Positions 35,645-43,293 of a stretch of 44,060 bases of DNA are shown piece after piece. The translations under genes were made by a program, and so were the position numbers. The stretch lies in assembly GCA_016934015.1 (NCBI GenBank), contig JAFGTQ010000067.1, forward strand, positions 1 through 44,060, given 5' to 3'. The notes below the pieces were generated by a model. That model ran no database searches and was not told where the DNA came from. It worked only from the letters and a program-made list of their open reading frames with translations. The first letter of the stretch is position 1. Every line of letters starts with the position of its first letter. This DNA is from Acholeplasmataceae bacterium (lineage in GTDB: Bacteria; Bacillota_I; Bacilli_A; Acholeplasmatales; Acholeplasmataceae).

Positions 35645-36238
35645 ATGATGGTAGAAATTCTTGTGGCAAGTCAAAATCAAAAAAAATGTCGTGAATTAAA
35701 GATGATGCTTGAAAATGATCATATCCGTGTCATATCCTTAAAAGATTTGAATGATTCGGATGATGTGATTGAAGACGGTTCATCATTTTTTGAAAATGCA
35801 CTCATTAAAGCTAAATATTTTGCTAAAAAACATCATAAAATAACGATTTCTGATGATTCTGGTTTAGAAGTTTATGCACTAGATAATCAGCCAGGTATTT
35901 ATTCTGCGCGATATTCTGGGTTAGGTGACGATGCAAACAATCAAAAGTTATTAAAAGAGATGGAAAATAAAACAGATCGAAGAGCAAGATTTGTAAGCTC
36001 GATTGTCATCTATTTACCGAATGACCAGTACTATCATTTTCAAGGAACCATTGAAGGTGAAATTTTATATGAACTCAGAGGCCATCAAGGTTTTGGTTAT
36101 GATCCGTTGTTTTATGTGAAAGCATATAATCAAACATTTGCAGAGCTTGATATAATAATTAAAAATCAGATTTCGCATCGTGCCAATGCCTTATTTCAGT
36201 TAAAGGAGTCACTCGATGAAATTATTAATTACAAGTGA
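35645..36238 (+). CDS. rdgB: XTP/dITP diphosphatase (RdgB/HAM1)
   Basis: The 197-residue house-cleaning enzyme hydrolyses non-canonical purine triphosphates. It has EILVASQNQKKCRELK near the N-terminus, ITISDDSGLEVYAL, PGIYSARYSG, and GFGYDPLF with the C-terminal ISHRANAL. ATG at 35645 or 35648 follows GGGTGAG. It overlaps the YfcE-like gene by 23 bases. In Bacillus rdgB (ysnA) and ysnB are likewise adjacent. Confidence 0.95.
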   Translation: MMVEILVASQNQKKCRELKMMLENDHIRVISLKDLNDSDDVIEDGSSFFENALIKAKYFAKKHHKITISDDSGLEVYALDNQPGIYSARYSGLGDDANNQKLLKEMENKTDRRARFVSSIVIYLPNDQYYHFQGTIEGEILYELRGHQGFGYDPLFYVKAYNQTFAELDIIIKNQISHRANALFQLKESLDEIINYK

Positions 36239-36656
36239 TGTTCATGGAAGACTTGAGGATTTAAAGGATGTCATCAAAAAACATGTGGATTGTGATCTGC
36301 ACTTGAACGCAGGAGATATGTCTTTGGATCCAAAGTATTATGAACCTTTAAATATTGTTACAGTCAAAGGAAACAATGATTTTGGCGTTGATTTACCATT
36401 CGAAAGAATTATTGAAGTAAAAGGATATAAAATTTTATTGACTCACGGACATAAAGAATCTGTTAAATTCGGGCTAACTCGATTAAAATTAAAAGCGAAA
36501 CTTCTTGGTGTCAATCTTGTGATATTTGGTCATACGCATCAAAAATATATGGAAATGGACCAAGGAATTTTGTTTATTAATCCTGGCGCATTATCTGGCG
36601 GTCATAGAACATACGCCATCTATGAAAATCAAACCGTCACGTTTTTGGGACTCTAA
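36216..36656 (+). CDS. YfcE/YsnB-like metallophosphodiesterase
   Basis: This 146-residue calcineurin-like phosphoesterase has SDVHGRLEDL, NAGDMS, VKGNNDFG, LLTHGHKES and IFGHTHQKYM, the five metal-binding motifs of the YfcE/MJ0936 class. The substrate in this class is uncertain; activity is seen on artificial phosphodiesters. GGAG lies upstream of ATG 36216, inside rdgB, so the two are coupled. The stop is followed by the kinase ATG with only one base between them. Confidence 0.92.
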   Translation: MKLLITSDVHGRLEDLKDVIKKHVDCDLHLNAGDMSLDPKYYEPLNIVTVKGNNDFGVDLPFERIIEVKGYKILLTHGHKESVKFGLTRLKLKAKLLGVNLVIFGHTHQKYMEMDQGILFINPGALSGGHRTYAIYENQTVTFLGL

Positions 36657-36657
36657 T

Positions 36658-37524
36658 ATGGAACACGAAAAACTTATCAAAAAACAGGCAGCTAAAGCAT
36701 TTAAAGTGAGTGAAGATGATGTCATTGTCAAACATCGTTTTTTAGGTGGTATGAGCCATTTGACATATCACATTCAAATCCATGGTGTTGATTATACTTA
36801 TCGAGTAATTGGGAAAGATGGGAATCTTTTTGTTGATCGAAAGATTGAATATCAAAATCTTAAAACGATTGAACCTCTAGGGTTATGTAATGAAACGGTT
36901 TATTTTGATGTTGTGAGCGGTGAGAAAGCAGCGAAATATGTTGAGGGTACACCTCTTTCTCAGTTGGATTATAAACCTTATCTACCTCACATTGTGAAGG
37001 TTTTAAAGAAATTACATCATACCTCACTTAAGCCAGCCTCAGATTATGGTTTAATTGATCGATTAAATTTATATGAAACATATACAAACAATTTATCTGA
37101 TCAATATTTGGCATTAAAAAAAGCATGGATTGAAATTTATGAAAATGAACGTCAACATCAACCTAAAGTTTTTTGTCATAACGATGCTCAAAGATCGAAT
37201 TTTGTCATCGCACCAGATAAAATTTATTTACTTGATTGGGAGTATGCGGGTTACAATGAGTTTTATTATGACATTGCAAGTTTTGGAAACGTCCAATTTG
37301 AAGATGCTTTAGAACTTTTAGATGTATATCTTGAGAGAGAAGCAACCAAGGAAGAAAAAAATTTGGTTCGTTTTTATCGAATGTTTCAAGCACTTCAATG
37401 GCACCAAGTCGCATTAAGAAAAGAAATTATTGGTTTATCGCCTGTTTTACATTTTGACTTTAAAATGCTTGCTGAAAAGTACTTAAACTTAGCTCAAAAG
37501 CTTTATGATGATATAAAGGGATGA
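36658..37524 (+). CDS. Choline/ethanolamine kinase-like phosphotransferase
   Basis: The 288-residue aminoglycoside-phosphotransferase-fold kinase has the catalytic loop H174-N-D176-AQRSNF and the metal Asp D193 in LLDWEYAGY, as in choline kinases and LicA. The nucleotide-loop-like region GGMSHLTYHI lies near residue 30. A longer in-frame reading starts at 36526 inside the YfcE gene, but the ATG at 36658, right after that stop, is preferred. No licB or licC homologue is adjacent. A GDPD gene 5.8 kb downstream could release choline or ethanolamine. The substrate is inferred. Confidence 0.82.
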   Translation: MEHEKLIKKQAAKAFKVSEDDVIVKHRFLGGMSHLTYHIQIHGVDYTYRVIGKDGNLFVDRKIEYQNLKTIEPLGLCNETVYFDVVSGEKAAKYVEGTPLSQLDYKPYLPHIVKVLKKLHHTSLKPASDYGLIDRLNLYETYTNNLSDQYLALKKAWIEIYENERQHQPKVFCHNDAQRSNFVIAPDKIYLLDWEYAGYNEFYYDIASFGNVQFEDALELLDVYLEREATKEEKNLVRFYRMFQALQWHQVALRKEIIGLSPVLHFDFKMLAEKYLNLAQKLYDDIKG

Positions 37525-37528
37525 GATT

Positions 37529-40500
37529 ATGCGATTAAGTGACATTCTACATTTACCAAAGGATGCACACAGTTTACCGATTATCAAATCTTATTTAGAA
37601 CAACCGCTTACTCATAAGGAGTATCAAGCGGCTTTTGGGCTTTATTTTGAAATTGCTAATTTATTAGAACTTTATCATGTTGTATTTGAAGAAGGTATTG
37701 GATTGATTGATGAATTTGATGCTCAATCTTCAACTGAATATTTACCAAAACTATACCATGAGATTTTTTATGCCTGCTTAAAGCTTAAACGATACGAAGA
37801 TGCTAAATCGTTACTAGAAAAATATCGACATGCACTACCGGTGATGAAACAACATTTAGCGCTTCAAGATGAAATTCAGTATAAAAAAGCACTTCAATTA
37901 CCAATTACTGATGAATTAAATCGATTATTAAATGATCAAGTGACAGATGATGTGAAAGTGAATGCACTTTATGAACTCTACACAATTTATCTCAATGATC
38001 ATCAAGATGACTTAGCACTTAACACATTGGATGAATTGGATAAATTTGACCATGTATATAATTTGGATAAGGAAAGACTTGAGATTTATTTACGATTAGA
38101 TCGACAAGAAGATGTTTTAAAAAATGCACTTGATATGTTGAAAAATAAGGTCAATACAATTGATGCTGTTTATGCGTTAATCAGTGTGTATTTTAAACGT
38201 GGAGAATACCATAAAGCATCGTCAATTGAGGCGGAATATGAAGACCTAATCGATCAACAAGACGATAATTTTAAGTTAAAAATATTTCCTTTAATTATTG
38301 ATTTATATAAAAAGATTGATAGTAAATTTTCAATTGACCTATATCAAAAAAAGTTAAAAGTCGTACAAAAAAGAGAAGAAAAAAAACCTAAAACTGAAAA
38401 AGTAGTCATTGAAGAAAATGAGAAAGAAAAAGATGTAGTTGTGATTGAAAAAATTACGCCTAAAACAAAAAGATCACATCCATCCATTCTTCAATTTGAA
38501 TTAGCATATGATTTCATGCATTATGCTCATGAAATTGATCAACAACTGATTTTAAGAGATTATTTAAGAGCATTTTTTATGCATGTTGAACCACATATCA
38601 ATTTTAAAGAGTGTTTCATTTACTTAAATGAGGGTTCGCCAAATTTCTTTCACTACAAAAAAGAAAGACTATATGATAAAGATTTACCCGCACACCGTAT
38701 TGAACATTCCATCTTAAGTCATATGATTGAAACAAACAATGAAATTATCGAATCAACACAGACATTAAAGTGGCAAAAAAACATTATTACAGATCAAGAT
38801 TATAATGAAGATGTAGGATTCATTGATGCATTTCCATTATCGTGTGGTGGAGCATTTGTTGTTTATTTTGAAAAAGATTTAGGTGATCCTGGCCAATTTT
38901 ATGATATTTTAAAGCTCATAAGTGCAATCATTGATGGCCATTTAATAGAAGAAAAAAGGCTTGAAGAAGCGAAAAGAGATCGCAGATATTATCAAAGAGC
39001 TTTTAATAGTCCAATCTTTTATTATCGAGAGCTTACACAAACAAAATCAACTTATAATGATCAAGCAATGGAGTTATTCCAAGTTGAGAAACATCATCAT
39101 ATTGAATTATTTTTAAAAGATGTAAGTTATGAACATATTCATTTATACAAAGAAGCATTATCTAACCTCTTTAGTCATGTTGGTGAAACAAAATCAATCA
39201 GTTATAAATATCAAGAAAAATATATTTATGAAAAGATGTATAGCTTGAAAAAGGGAGATGAAGTCATTATTATGAGTACATTTAATGATCAAACAGAAAA
39301 CATTAAGGCGACTCAAGACTTAATCAATAAAGCAACACATGATCAAACTTCAGGATTAGCAAATATGAATGCTTTGGAATCAGATTTGAATGAATTGATT
39401 CAAGATAAGGCGAGCTTTATTTTAATCGAACTTGAACATGATTTGAAACAAATTTATGGCAATGAAAAGATGATGCAATATTTCCGTGAATTTGGACAAC
39501 AAGCCAAGAAATTTTTTGATGATGGTAAGACTTATCGAACGGATTATCGCCAAATATTAGTTGTGATTCCAAATAATGACATAAGAACAGTAACAAAAGT
39601 TATTAAAGATTATTTGAAGTTTATAGAAAATTATCAGTCAACAGTTTTAAAGTATGAAAAATTCCAAGTAAATATGGGCGTTTTAAGATATCCAGTAGTA
39701 ACGACTGAAAAAGATCTTCAAAAAATTATGAGATTTTTAAATATTGCGCTTGATAAAGCGAAAAGAGATCGTGAAGAGAAATTTGTTTTCTTTGTTTTTA
39801 GTGATTATGAAGATGAACTATTTGAACAACAAGTTATTGACCAGCTAAATCTTGCGATTGAAACAAAATCATTAGGGCTCATGTTTAATCAATTAACCGA
39901 TATTAAGAAAAATCGTGTTTGGCAATATGAGAGTGAATTAATCATTCCTAATTTATCAGTCGATGGAAAATATTTGATTGCCATTGCGAAAAAACGTAAT
40001 CGTTTAGTTGACCTTGAGCGTTATCATATTGAAAGAGTTTGTCAATTCTTAAGTGAACTTGAAAAAGAAACAGAAAGATTGATCAAAGTGACCATTCCAA
40101 TTTCAAAAGAAACTTTCTTAGATCCAACATTTAATCCATATATTTTAGGCATTTTTAAAACATATGGTATTCCTGTCGAATTTGTGCGTTTAAAATGTGA
40201 TATGGAATTAAGACCAAATCATTATGCACCACAAATTCAAGAATTGATTGATCACGCGATTGCACTGGATACTACATCACTTGAAATGGCATTAAATTAC
40301 CCATTTCATGCTCTACATCTCGATATTAAAAAAGATTCGGATAAATGGCAAAATTATGTCGTAAAAGTGAAAGAACTTTTAGAAACATATCATATGGCTT
40401 TGGTCATTCGAAATGTCAAATCTAGAGAGCAAAAAGAAGCACTTGATCATTTAGGCATTCAATTTATTGAAGGATCAATCTATAAAGAAATTAATGATCG

Positions 40501-40534
40501 AGCATTGATTGAAAAAATCAAGGAGAGTCTATGA
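37529..40534 (+). CDS. TPR-GAF-PAS-GGDEF-EAL-like signalling protein, both output domains degenerate
   Basis: The 1001-residue protein starts with a TPR-like helical array (about 1-280) and a Lys/Glu linker (about 285-320). A GAF-like region (about 325-480) and a PAS-like region (about 495-595) follow. It then has a GGDEF-like domain whose entry motif ATHDQTSGLANMNAL (from A602) is clear but whose catalytic loop reads R670-T-DYRQI (672-676) in place of GGDEF. The C-terminal EAL-like domain (about 765-1001) has E801-S-E instead of EAL. It lacks the DDFG pair (ALDTTS) and ends HLDIKK where lKID is usual. It is soluble, with no membrane helix. Neither synthesis nor hydrolysis of cyclic di-GMP is expected; a binding or scaffold role is more likely. 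It is coupled to the HEPN-like gene by a 4-base overlap. Confidence 0.82.
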   Translation: MRLSDILHLPKDAHSLPIIKSYLEQPLTHKEYQAAFGLYFEIANLLELYHVVFEEGIGLIDEFDAQSSTEYLPKLYHEIFYACLKLKRYEDAKSLLEKYRHALPVMKQHLALQDEIQYKKALQLPITDELNRLLNDQVTDDVKVNALYELYTIYLNDHQDDLALNTLDELDKFDHVYNLDKERLEIYLRLDRQEDVLKNALDMLKNKVNTIDAVYALISVYFKRGEYHKASSIEAEYEDLIDQQDDNFKLKIFPLIIDLYKKIDSKFSIDLYQKKLKVVQKREEKKPKTEKVVIEENEKEKDVVVIEKITPKTKRSHPSILQFELAYDFMHYAHEIDQQLILRDYLRAFFMHVEPHINFKECFIYLNEGSPNFFHYKKERLYDKDLPAHRIEHSILSHMIETNNEIIESTQTLKWQKNIITDQDYNEDVGFIDAFPLSCGGAFVVYFEKDLGDPGQFYDILKLISAIIDGHLIEEKRLEEAKRDRRYYQRAFNSPIFYYRELTQTKSTYNDQAMELFQVEKHHHIELFLKDVSYEHIHLYKEALSNLFSHVGETKSISYKYQEKYIYEKMYSLKKGDEVIIMSTFNDQTENIKATQDLINKATHDQTSGLANMNALESDLNELIQDKASFILIELEHDLKQIYGNEKMMQYFREFGQQAKKFFDDGKTYRTDYRQILVVIPNNDIRTVTKVIKDYLKFIENYQSTVLKYEKFQVNMGVLRYPVVTTEKDLQKIMRFLNIALDKAKRDREEKFVFFVFSDYEDELFEQQVIDQLNLAIETKSLGLMFNQLTDIKKNRVWQYESELIIPNLSVDGKYLIAIAKKRNRLVDLERYHIERVCQFLSELEKETERLIKVTIPISKETFLDPTFNPYILGIFKTYGIPVEFVRLKCDMELRPNHYAPQIQELIDHAIALDTTSLEMALNYPFHALHLDIKKDSDKWQNYVVKVKELLETYHMALVIRNVKSREQKEALDHLGIQFIEGSIYKEINDRALIEKIKESL

Positions 40535-41595
40535 GTTTAGAAAGTCTACGCGCTTATGTCAAGGAAATCGAAAAAGATGAAAGAAATAGTCATGGTTATC
40601 GTGCCCATGCATCTTTTTTGATGCTTGAACACGTCGATTTAATGGTTGAACGATATTTAAAGGAAAAGCAAATTGAACGTGGAGCGATATTACTTGATGT
40701 GTTCGGACTTTTACAAGGGTTATTTGTTGCAATTGATGCACTTTATGATTTATCCATCGGACTCACACGTTATAAATACCCAATTAACATTAACCAAAAT
40801 AAAATTCTTCATGAATTAAAATACATTAGAAACGATATTGTCGGGCACCCGACGCATCGCACTTATCCAAATGGTGGTATGGGTTTTTCAATTTTAGATA
40901 CCAGTATTTTATCCAAAGAAAAAATGACTTATAAAACATATATTTATGAAAAGAATACACTAAAAATTGAGACTAAAGATGTTCTATTTGAGCCATTAAT
41001 TGCTCAATATAAAAAAGAAAAATTAGTTGTTTTAAAAGATATTGAACGTTATATTAAACACGATCAAGCGACGACTGATATTCCAGAACAACTTGCGATA
41101 TTCCATGAAACACTCAATGAAGAGTCTTTATATCAAATTATAGAGGAATTTAAAAAGACGTATGAATTTGATGAATCATCATCACATCGATTTTTATGGC
41201 GATCAAATTTGTTGTTACAATTATTGTCATGGCAAGAAGAAGATGATGATTTGAAAGAAATTTTACTTTATATGATGAAATTTCAGGCAGCGAAGCTCTA
41301 CGATATGGCACTTGACATGGAAGATCGGAAGCAGAAAGCACTTTATGCACCCATACCAAAGCTTTTACATGGATTTTATAAATTTGTAAGAAAACATGAA
41401 AAGATTATCTATCCGCTCATGAAGAATTTAAACGATGCGGGACATCCACTTCATCAATCTGATTTAGAGGGAATTTTATCGATGAATCCGAATGATGATG
41501 CTTATAAATTATTACAATTTTTTAAAGCACAAACAAATCCAGATCGCAGATTTTTAATTGGGTCAATTTTAAGAGCCTATCGACCTAAATCTTAG
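40531..41595 (+). CDS. HEPN-like protein partnered with the GGDEF/EAL-like gene
   Basis: I do not recognise a named family. The 354-residue protein is almost all helical. The N-terminal domain (about 1-165) contains ELKYIRNDIVGHP, with R100-N101-x4-H106. This is the Rx4-6H pattern of HEPN ribonuclease domains, within a helix and followed by Pro as often seen. The C-terminal half (about 175-354) is a second helical domain with acidic stretches and no recognised motif. It is soluble. AAGGAG precedes the ATG, and the start overlaps the 1001-residue protein's stop by ATGA, so the two probably form a complex. RNase activity is possible but unproven. Confidence 0.65.
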   Translation: MSLESLRAYVKEIEKDERNSHGYRAHASFLMLEHVDLMVERYLKEKQIERGAILLDVFGLLQGLFVAIDALYDLSIGLTRYKYPININQNKILHELKYIRNDIVGHPTHRTYPNGGMGFSILDTSILSKEKMTYKTYIYEKNTLKIETKDVLFEPLIAQYKKEKLVVLKDIERYIKHDQATTDIPEQLAIFHETLNEESLYQIIEEFKKTYEFDESSSHRFLWRSNLLLQLLSWQEEDDDLKEILLYMMKFQAAKLYDMALDMEDRKQKALYAPIPKLLHGFYKFVRKHEKIIYPLMKNLNDAGHPLHQSDLEGILSMNPNDDAYKLLQFFKAQTNPDRRFLIGSILRAYRPKS

Positions 41596-41601
41596 AATAT
41601 A

Positions 41602-41610
41602 TGCTATAAT
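41602..41610 (+). promoter_or_regulatory. Extended -10 promoter of the 65-residue protein gene
   Basis: TGCTATAAT, followed by TTGAGGTG and ATG 41631. It is nearly the same as the promoters at 11774 and 27686. Confidence 0.68.
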
Positions 41611-41630
41611 TAACCTTGAGGTGAAAAACC

Positions 41631-41828
41631 ATGGCATGGAGTAACGAAACATATCTTATTGGTGAAAAAGTTAAAGTTGAAAATGAAAAAGGATTTGGTG
41701 TTATAACACGTATTGATTTAGAACGTGGACTAGTTTACGTATTATTTAAAAGAATGCGTGAAGAAGCTTACCCATATCCTGAAGCTATCGAACAGGGAAT
41801 TTTAAAACCCGAGGTTCAGAAGAAATAA
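41631..41828 (+). CDS. Small SH3-barrel-like protein of unknown function
   Basis: The 65-residue protein is not recognised. The sequence GEKVKVENEKGFGVITRIDL followed by GLVYVLFKRMREE suggests a small beta barrel of the SH3/KOW kind, often found in RNA- or polymerase-binding proteins. ATG 41631 follows GAGGTG with good spacing. It has its own extended -10 promoter and a terminator built on its stop codon, which supports a real, separately expressed gene. Confidence 0.75.
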   Translation: MAWSNETYLIGEKVKVENEKGFGVITRIDLERGLVYVLFKRMREEAYPYPEAIEQGILKPEVQKK

Positions 41829-41850
41829 CACATTTTTGTGTTCTTTTTTT
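41827..41850 (+). terminator. Terminator using the stop of the small gene
   Basis: AACACA pairs with TGTGTT around TTTT, then CTTTTTTT. The AA of the TAA stop forms the stem base. The next gene's ATG directly follows the T run. Confidence 0.8.
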
Positions 41851-42210
41851 ATGAAAATGTGGCTAAAATTTAAGCGATTTTGGATTCATTTTTTTATCAT
41901 CGTGTGGGAAGTCATCAAATCGATGAAATCAATCCGAGGGTTGATTTCACTTTTCATTTCATACATGATTTTTCAAGGATGGGCGGTACTTTTTGTCATT
42001 TTTGGTAATGCATGGATGAAAGGGATTGGAGCTGCGGTCATTACCTTTTGGTTTGGTCCTGGAACACCAACAATTCCAATCATTTTAATTGTTGCTTTAT
42101 TTATCCAACGATACTTATTACTTGATCGATCAAATCAAGTCCATTTAAAAGATAAATGGATTGAATTGAATCAGAAATACGGAGAAAAAAATAAATCAAA
42201 TAAGGAGTGA
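41851..42210 (+). CDS. Small two-helix membrane protein, unknown
   Basis: From ATG 41851 the product has 119 residues: a basic, aromatic N-terminus (MKMWLKFKRFW), hydrophobic stretches at about 30-52 and 57-92 with a PGTPTIP turn in the second, and a charged cytoplasmic tail. No family is recognised. No Shine-Dalgarno sequence is visible, because the start directly follows a terminator T tract. A start at 41857 is an alternative. The stop overlaps the namA ribosome binding site region, so it may lead the namA transcript. The long, well-composed open frame argues that it is real. Confidence 0.6.
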   Translation: MKMWLKFKRFWIHFFIIVWEVIKSMKSIRGLISLFISYMIFQGWAVLFVIFGNAWMKGIGAAVITFWFGPGTPTIPIILIVALFIQRYLLLDRSNQVHLKDKWIELNQKYGEKNKSNKE

Positions 42211-42215
42211 GAGTC

Positions 42216-43214
42216 ATGTTATTTGAATCATTTGAATTAAAAAATCTTAAACTTAAAAATCGTATTGTCATGCCGCCAATGTGTATGTATAGTGCAGACA
42301 CAGAAGGATTTGCCAATGATTTCCATATCTCACATTATGGATCAAGGGCGATTGGTGGTGTTGGATTAATCATCCAAGAAGCAACCGCGATTGACCCTGA
42401 TGGTAGAATCTCCATCAATGATCTGGGGATATGGAGGGATGACCATATTCCTGGTTTAAAAAGAATTGTCGATGTTATCCATCAGCATGGTTCTGTGGCA
42501 GGAATTCAAATCAATCACGCAGGTAGAAAAGCAAAAGTTGAAGATCCCATTGGACCATCTGCGATTACTTATGGGGGAGAATATATTACGCCAAGAGAAA
42601 TGACACTTGATGATATTAAAAAAACTGTATATGATTTCAAAATGGCTGCGAGAAGAGCACAAAGTGCAGGTTATGATTTATTAGAATTACATGCAGCACA
42701 TGGCTACTTACTTTTTCAATTTTTATCGCCCATTTCAAATCATCGAAAAGATATTTATCAAGACGGCAAAATACTCTTAAAAGAAGTGGTTGAAGCCGTA
42801 AGAACTGAATGGCCAAAAGAAAAAGCACTCTGTATTCGCATCAGTGCTTATGAATATGTCAAAGAAGGTGTTACACCTGAAATGATGGCCGATGCCATCA
42901 ATAGTGTTAAGCACTTAGGTGTTGATATCATTGATGTCAGTTCAGGTGGGAATGTTTTAGTAAAGATCAATGCTTTTCCAGGTTACCAACTTCATTTAGC
43001 GAAAAAAATAAAAGATTTGACAAAACTTCCTGTGATGGGCGGAGGATTGATTACAACCCTCGAACTCGCTCAATACGCTGTTTCATCGCTTCAAACTGAT
43101 TTGGTCTATTTAGGCCGTGTCTTATTGAGAGAACCTTATCTAGTTATCAATCAATTTAAGGATTTTGGAGTAGAACTTGAATACCCTAAACCCTATATTC
43201 GTGGAAAGAAATAA
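42216..43214 (+). CDS. namA: NADPH dehydrogenase NamA/YqjM-like (old yellow enzyme family)
   Basis: The 332-residue FMN enzyme has the YqjM-class features: C23-M-Y25-SA near the N-terminus, QINHAGRKA, ELH159-AA-H162-GY164, and the C-terminal phosphate-binding MGGGLITT with YLGRVLLREP. It reduces activated C=C bonds and is linked to oxidative stress in Bacillus. I choose ATG 42216, 8 bases after AGGAG. A GTG at 42207 lies within the Shine-Dalgarno sequence. Confidence 0.92.
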   Translation: MLFESFELKNLKLKNRIVMPPMCMYSADTEGFANDFHISHYGSRAIGGVGLIIQEATAIDPDGRISINDLGIWRDDHIPGLKRIVDVIHQHGSVAGIQINHAGRKAKVEDPIGPSAITYGGEYITPREMTLDDIKKTVYDFKMAARRAQSAGYDLLELHAAHGYLLFQFLSPISNHRKDIYQDGKILLKEVVEAVRTEWPKEKALCIRISAYEYVKEGVTPEMMADAINSVKHLGVDIIDVSSGGNVLVKINAFPGYQLHLAKKIKDLTKLPVMGGGLITTLELAQYAVSSLQTDLVYLGRVLLREPYLVINQFKDFGVELEYPKPYIRGKK

Positions 43215-43221
43215 AACATGA

Positions 43222-43246
43222 TTTCATGAAGTCTTTCTTTCATGAA
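43222..43246 (+). promoter_or_regulatory. Pair of TTCATGAA palindromes upstream of the glycerophosphodiesterase gene
   Basis: TTTCATGAA occurs at 43222-43230 and 43238-43246, 16 bases apart from start to start, so about one and a half helical turns. The second copy overlaps the -35 region of the promoter. It looks like an operator. A hairpin is the alternative, but no T run follows. Confidence 0.5.
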
Positions 43247-43254
43247 TGCTTTTG

Positions 43255-43263
43255 TGCTACAAT
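43255..43263 (+). promoter_or_regulatory. Extended -10 promoter of the glycerophosphodiesterase gene
   Basis: TGCTACAAT lies 30 bases before the ATG at 43294. An inverted repeat, TTTGACA-ATTT-TGTCAAA, follows at 43267-43284, between the transcription start and the ribosome binding site. Confidence 0.6.
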
Positions 43264-43266
43264 AGG

Positions 43267-43284
43267 TTTGACAATTTTGTCAAA
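43267..43284 (+). repeat. Inverted repeat in the leader of the glycerophosphodiesterase gene
   Basis: TTTGACA (43267-43273) and TGTCAAA (43278-43284) form a perfect 7-bp inverted repeat with a 4-base loop, directly before AGAGG. It may be an operator or a small leader hairpin. Confidence 0.6.
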
Positions 43285-43293
43285 GAGGTTACT

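Noticed and set aside
36526-36657. Longer start for the choline-kinase-like protein
   Set aside because: The extra 44 residues overlap the conserved YfcE C-terminus in another frame and do not resemble the kinase family. ATG 36658 follows the YfcE stop directly.
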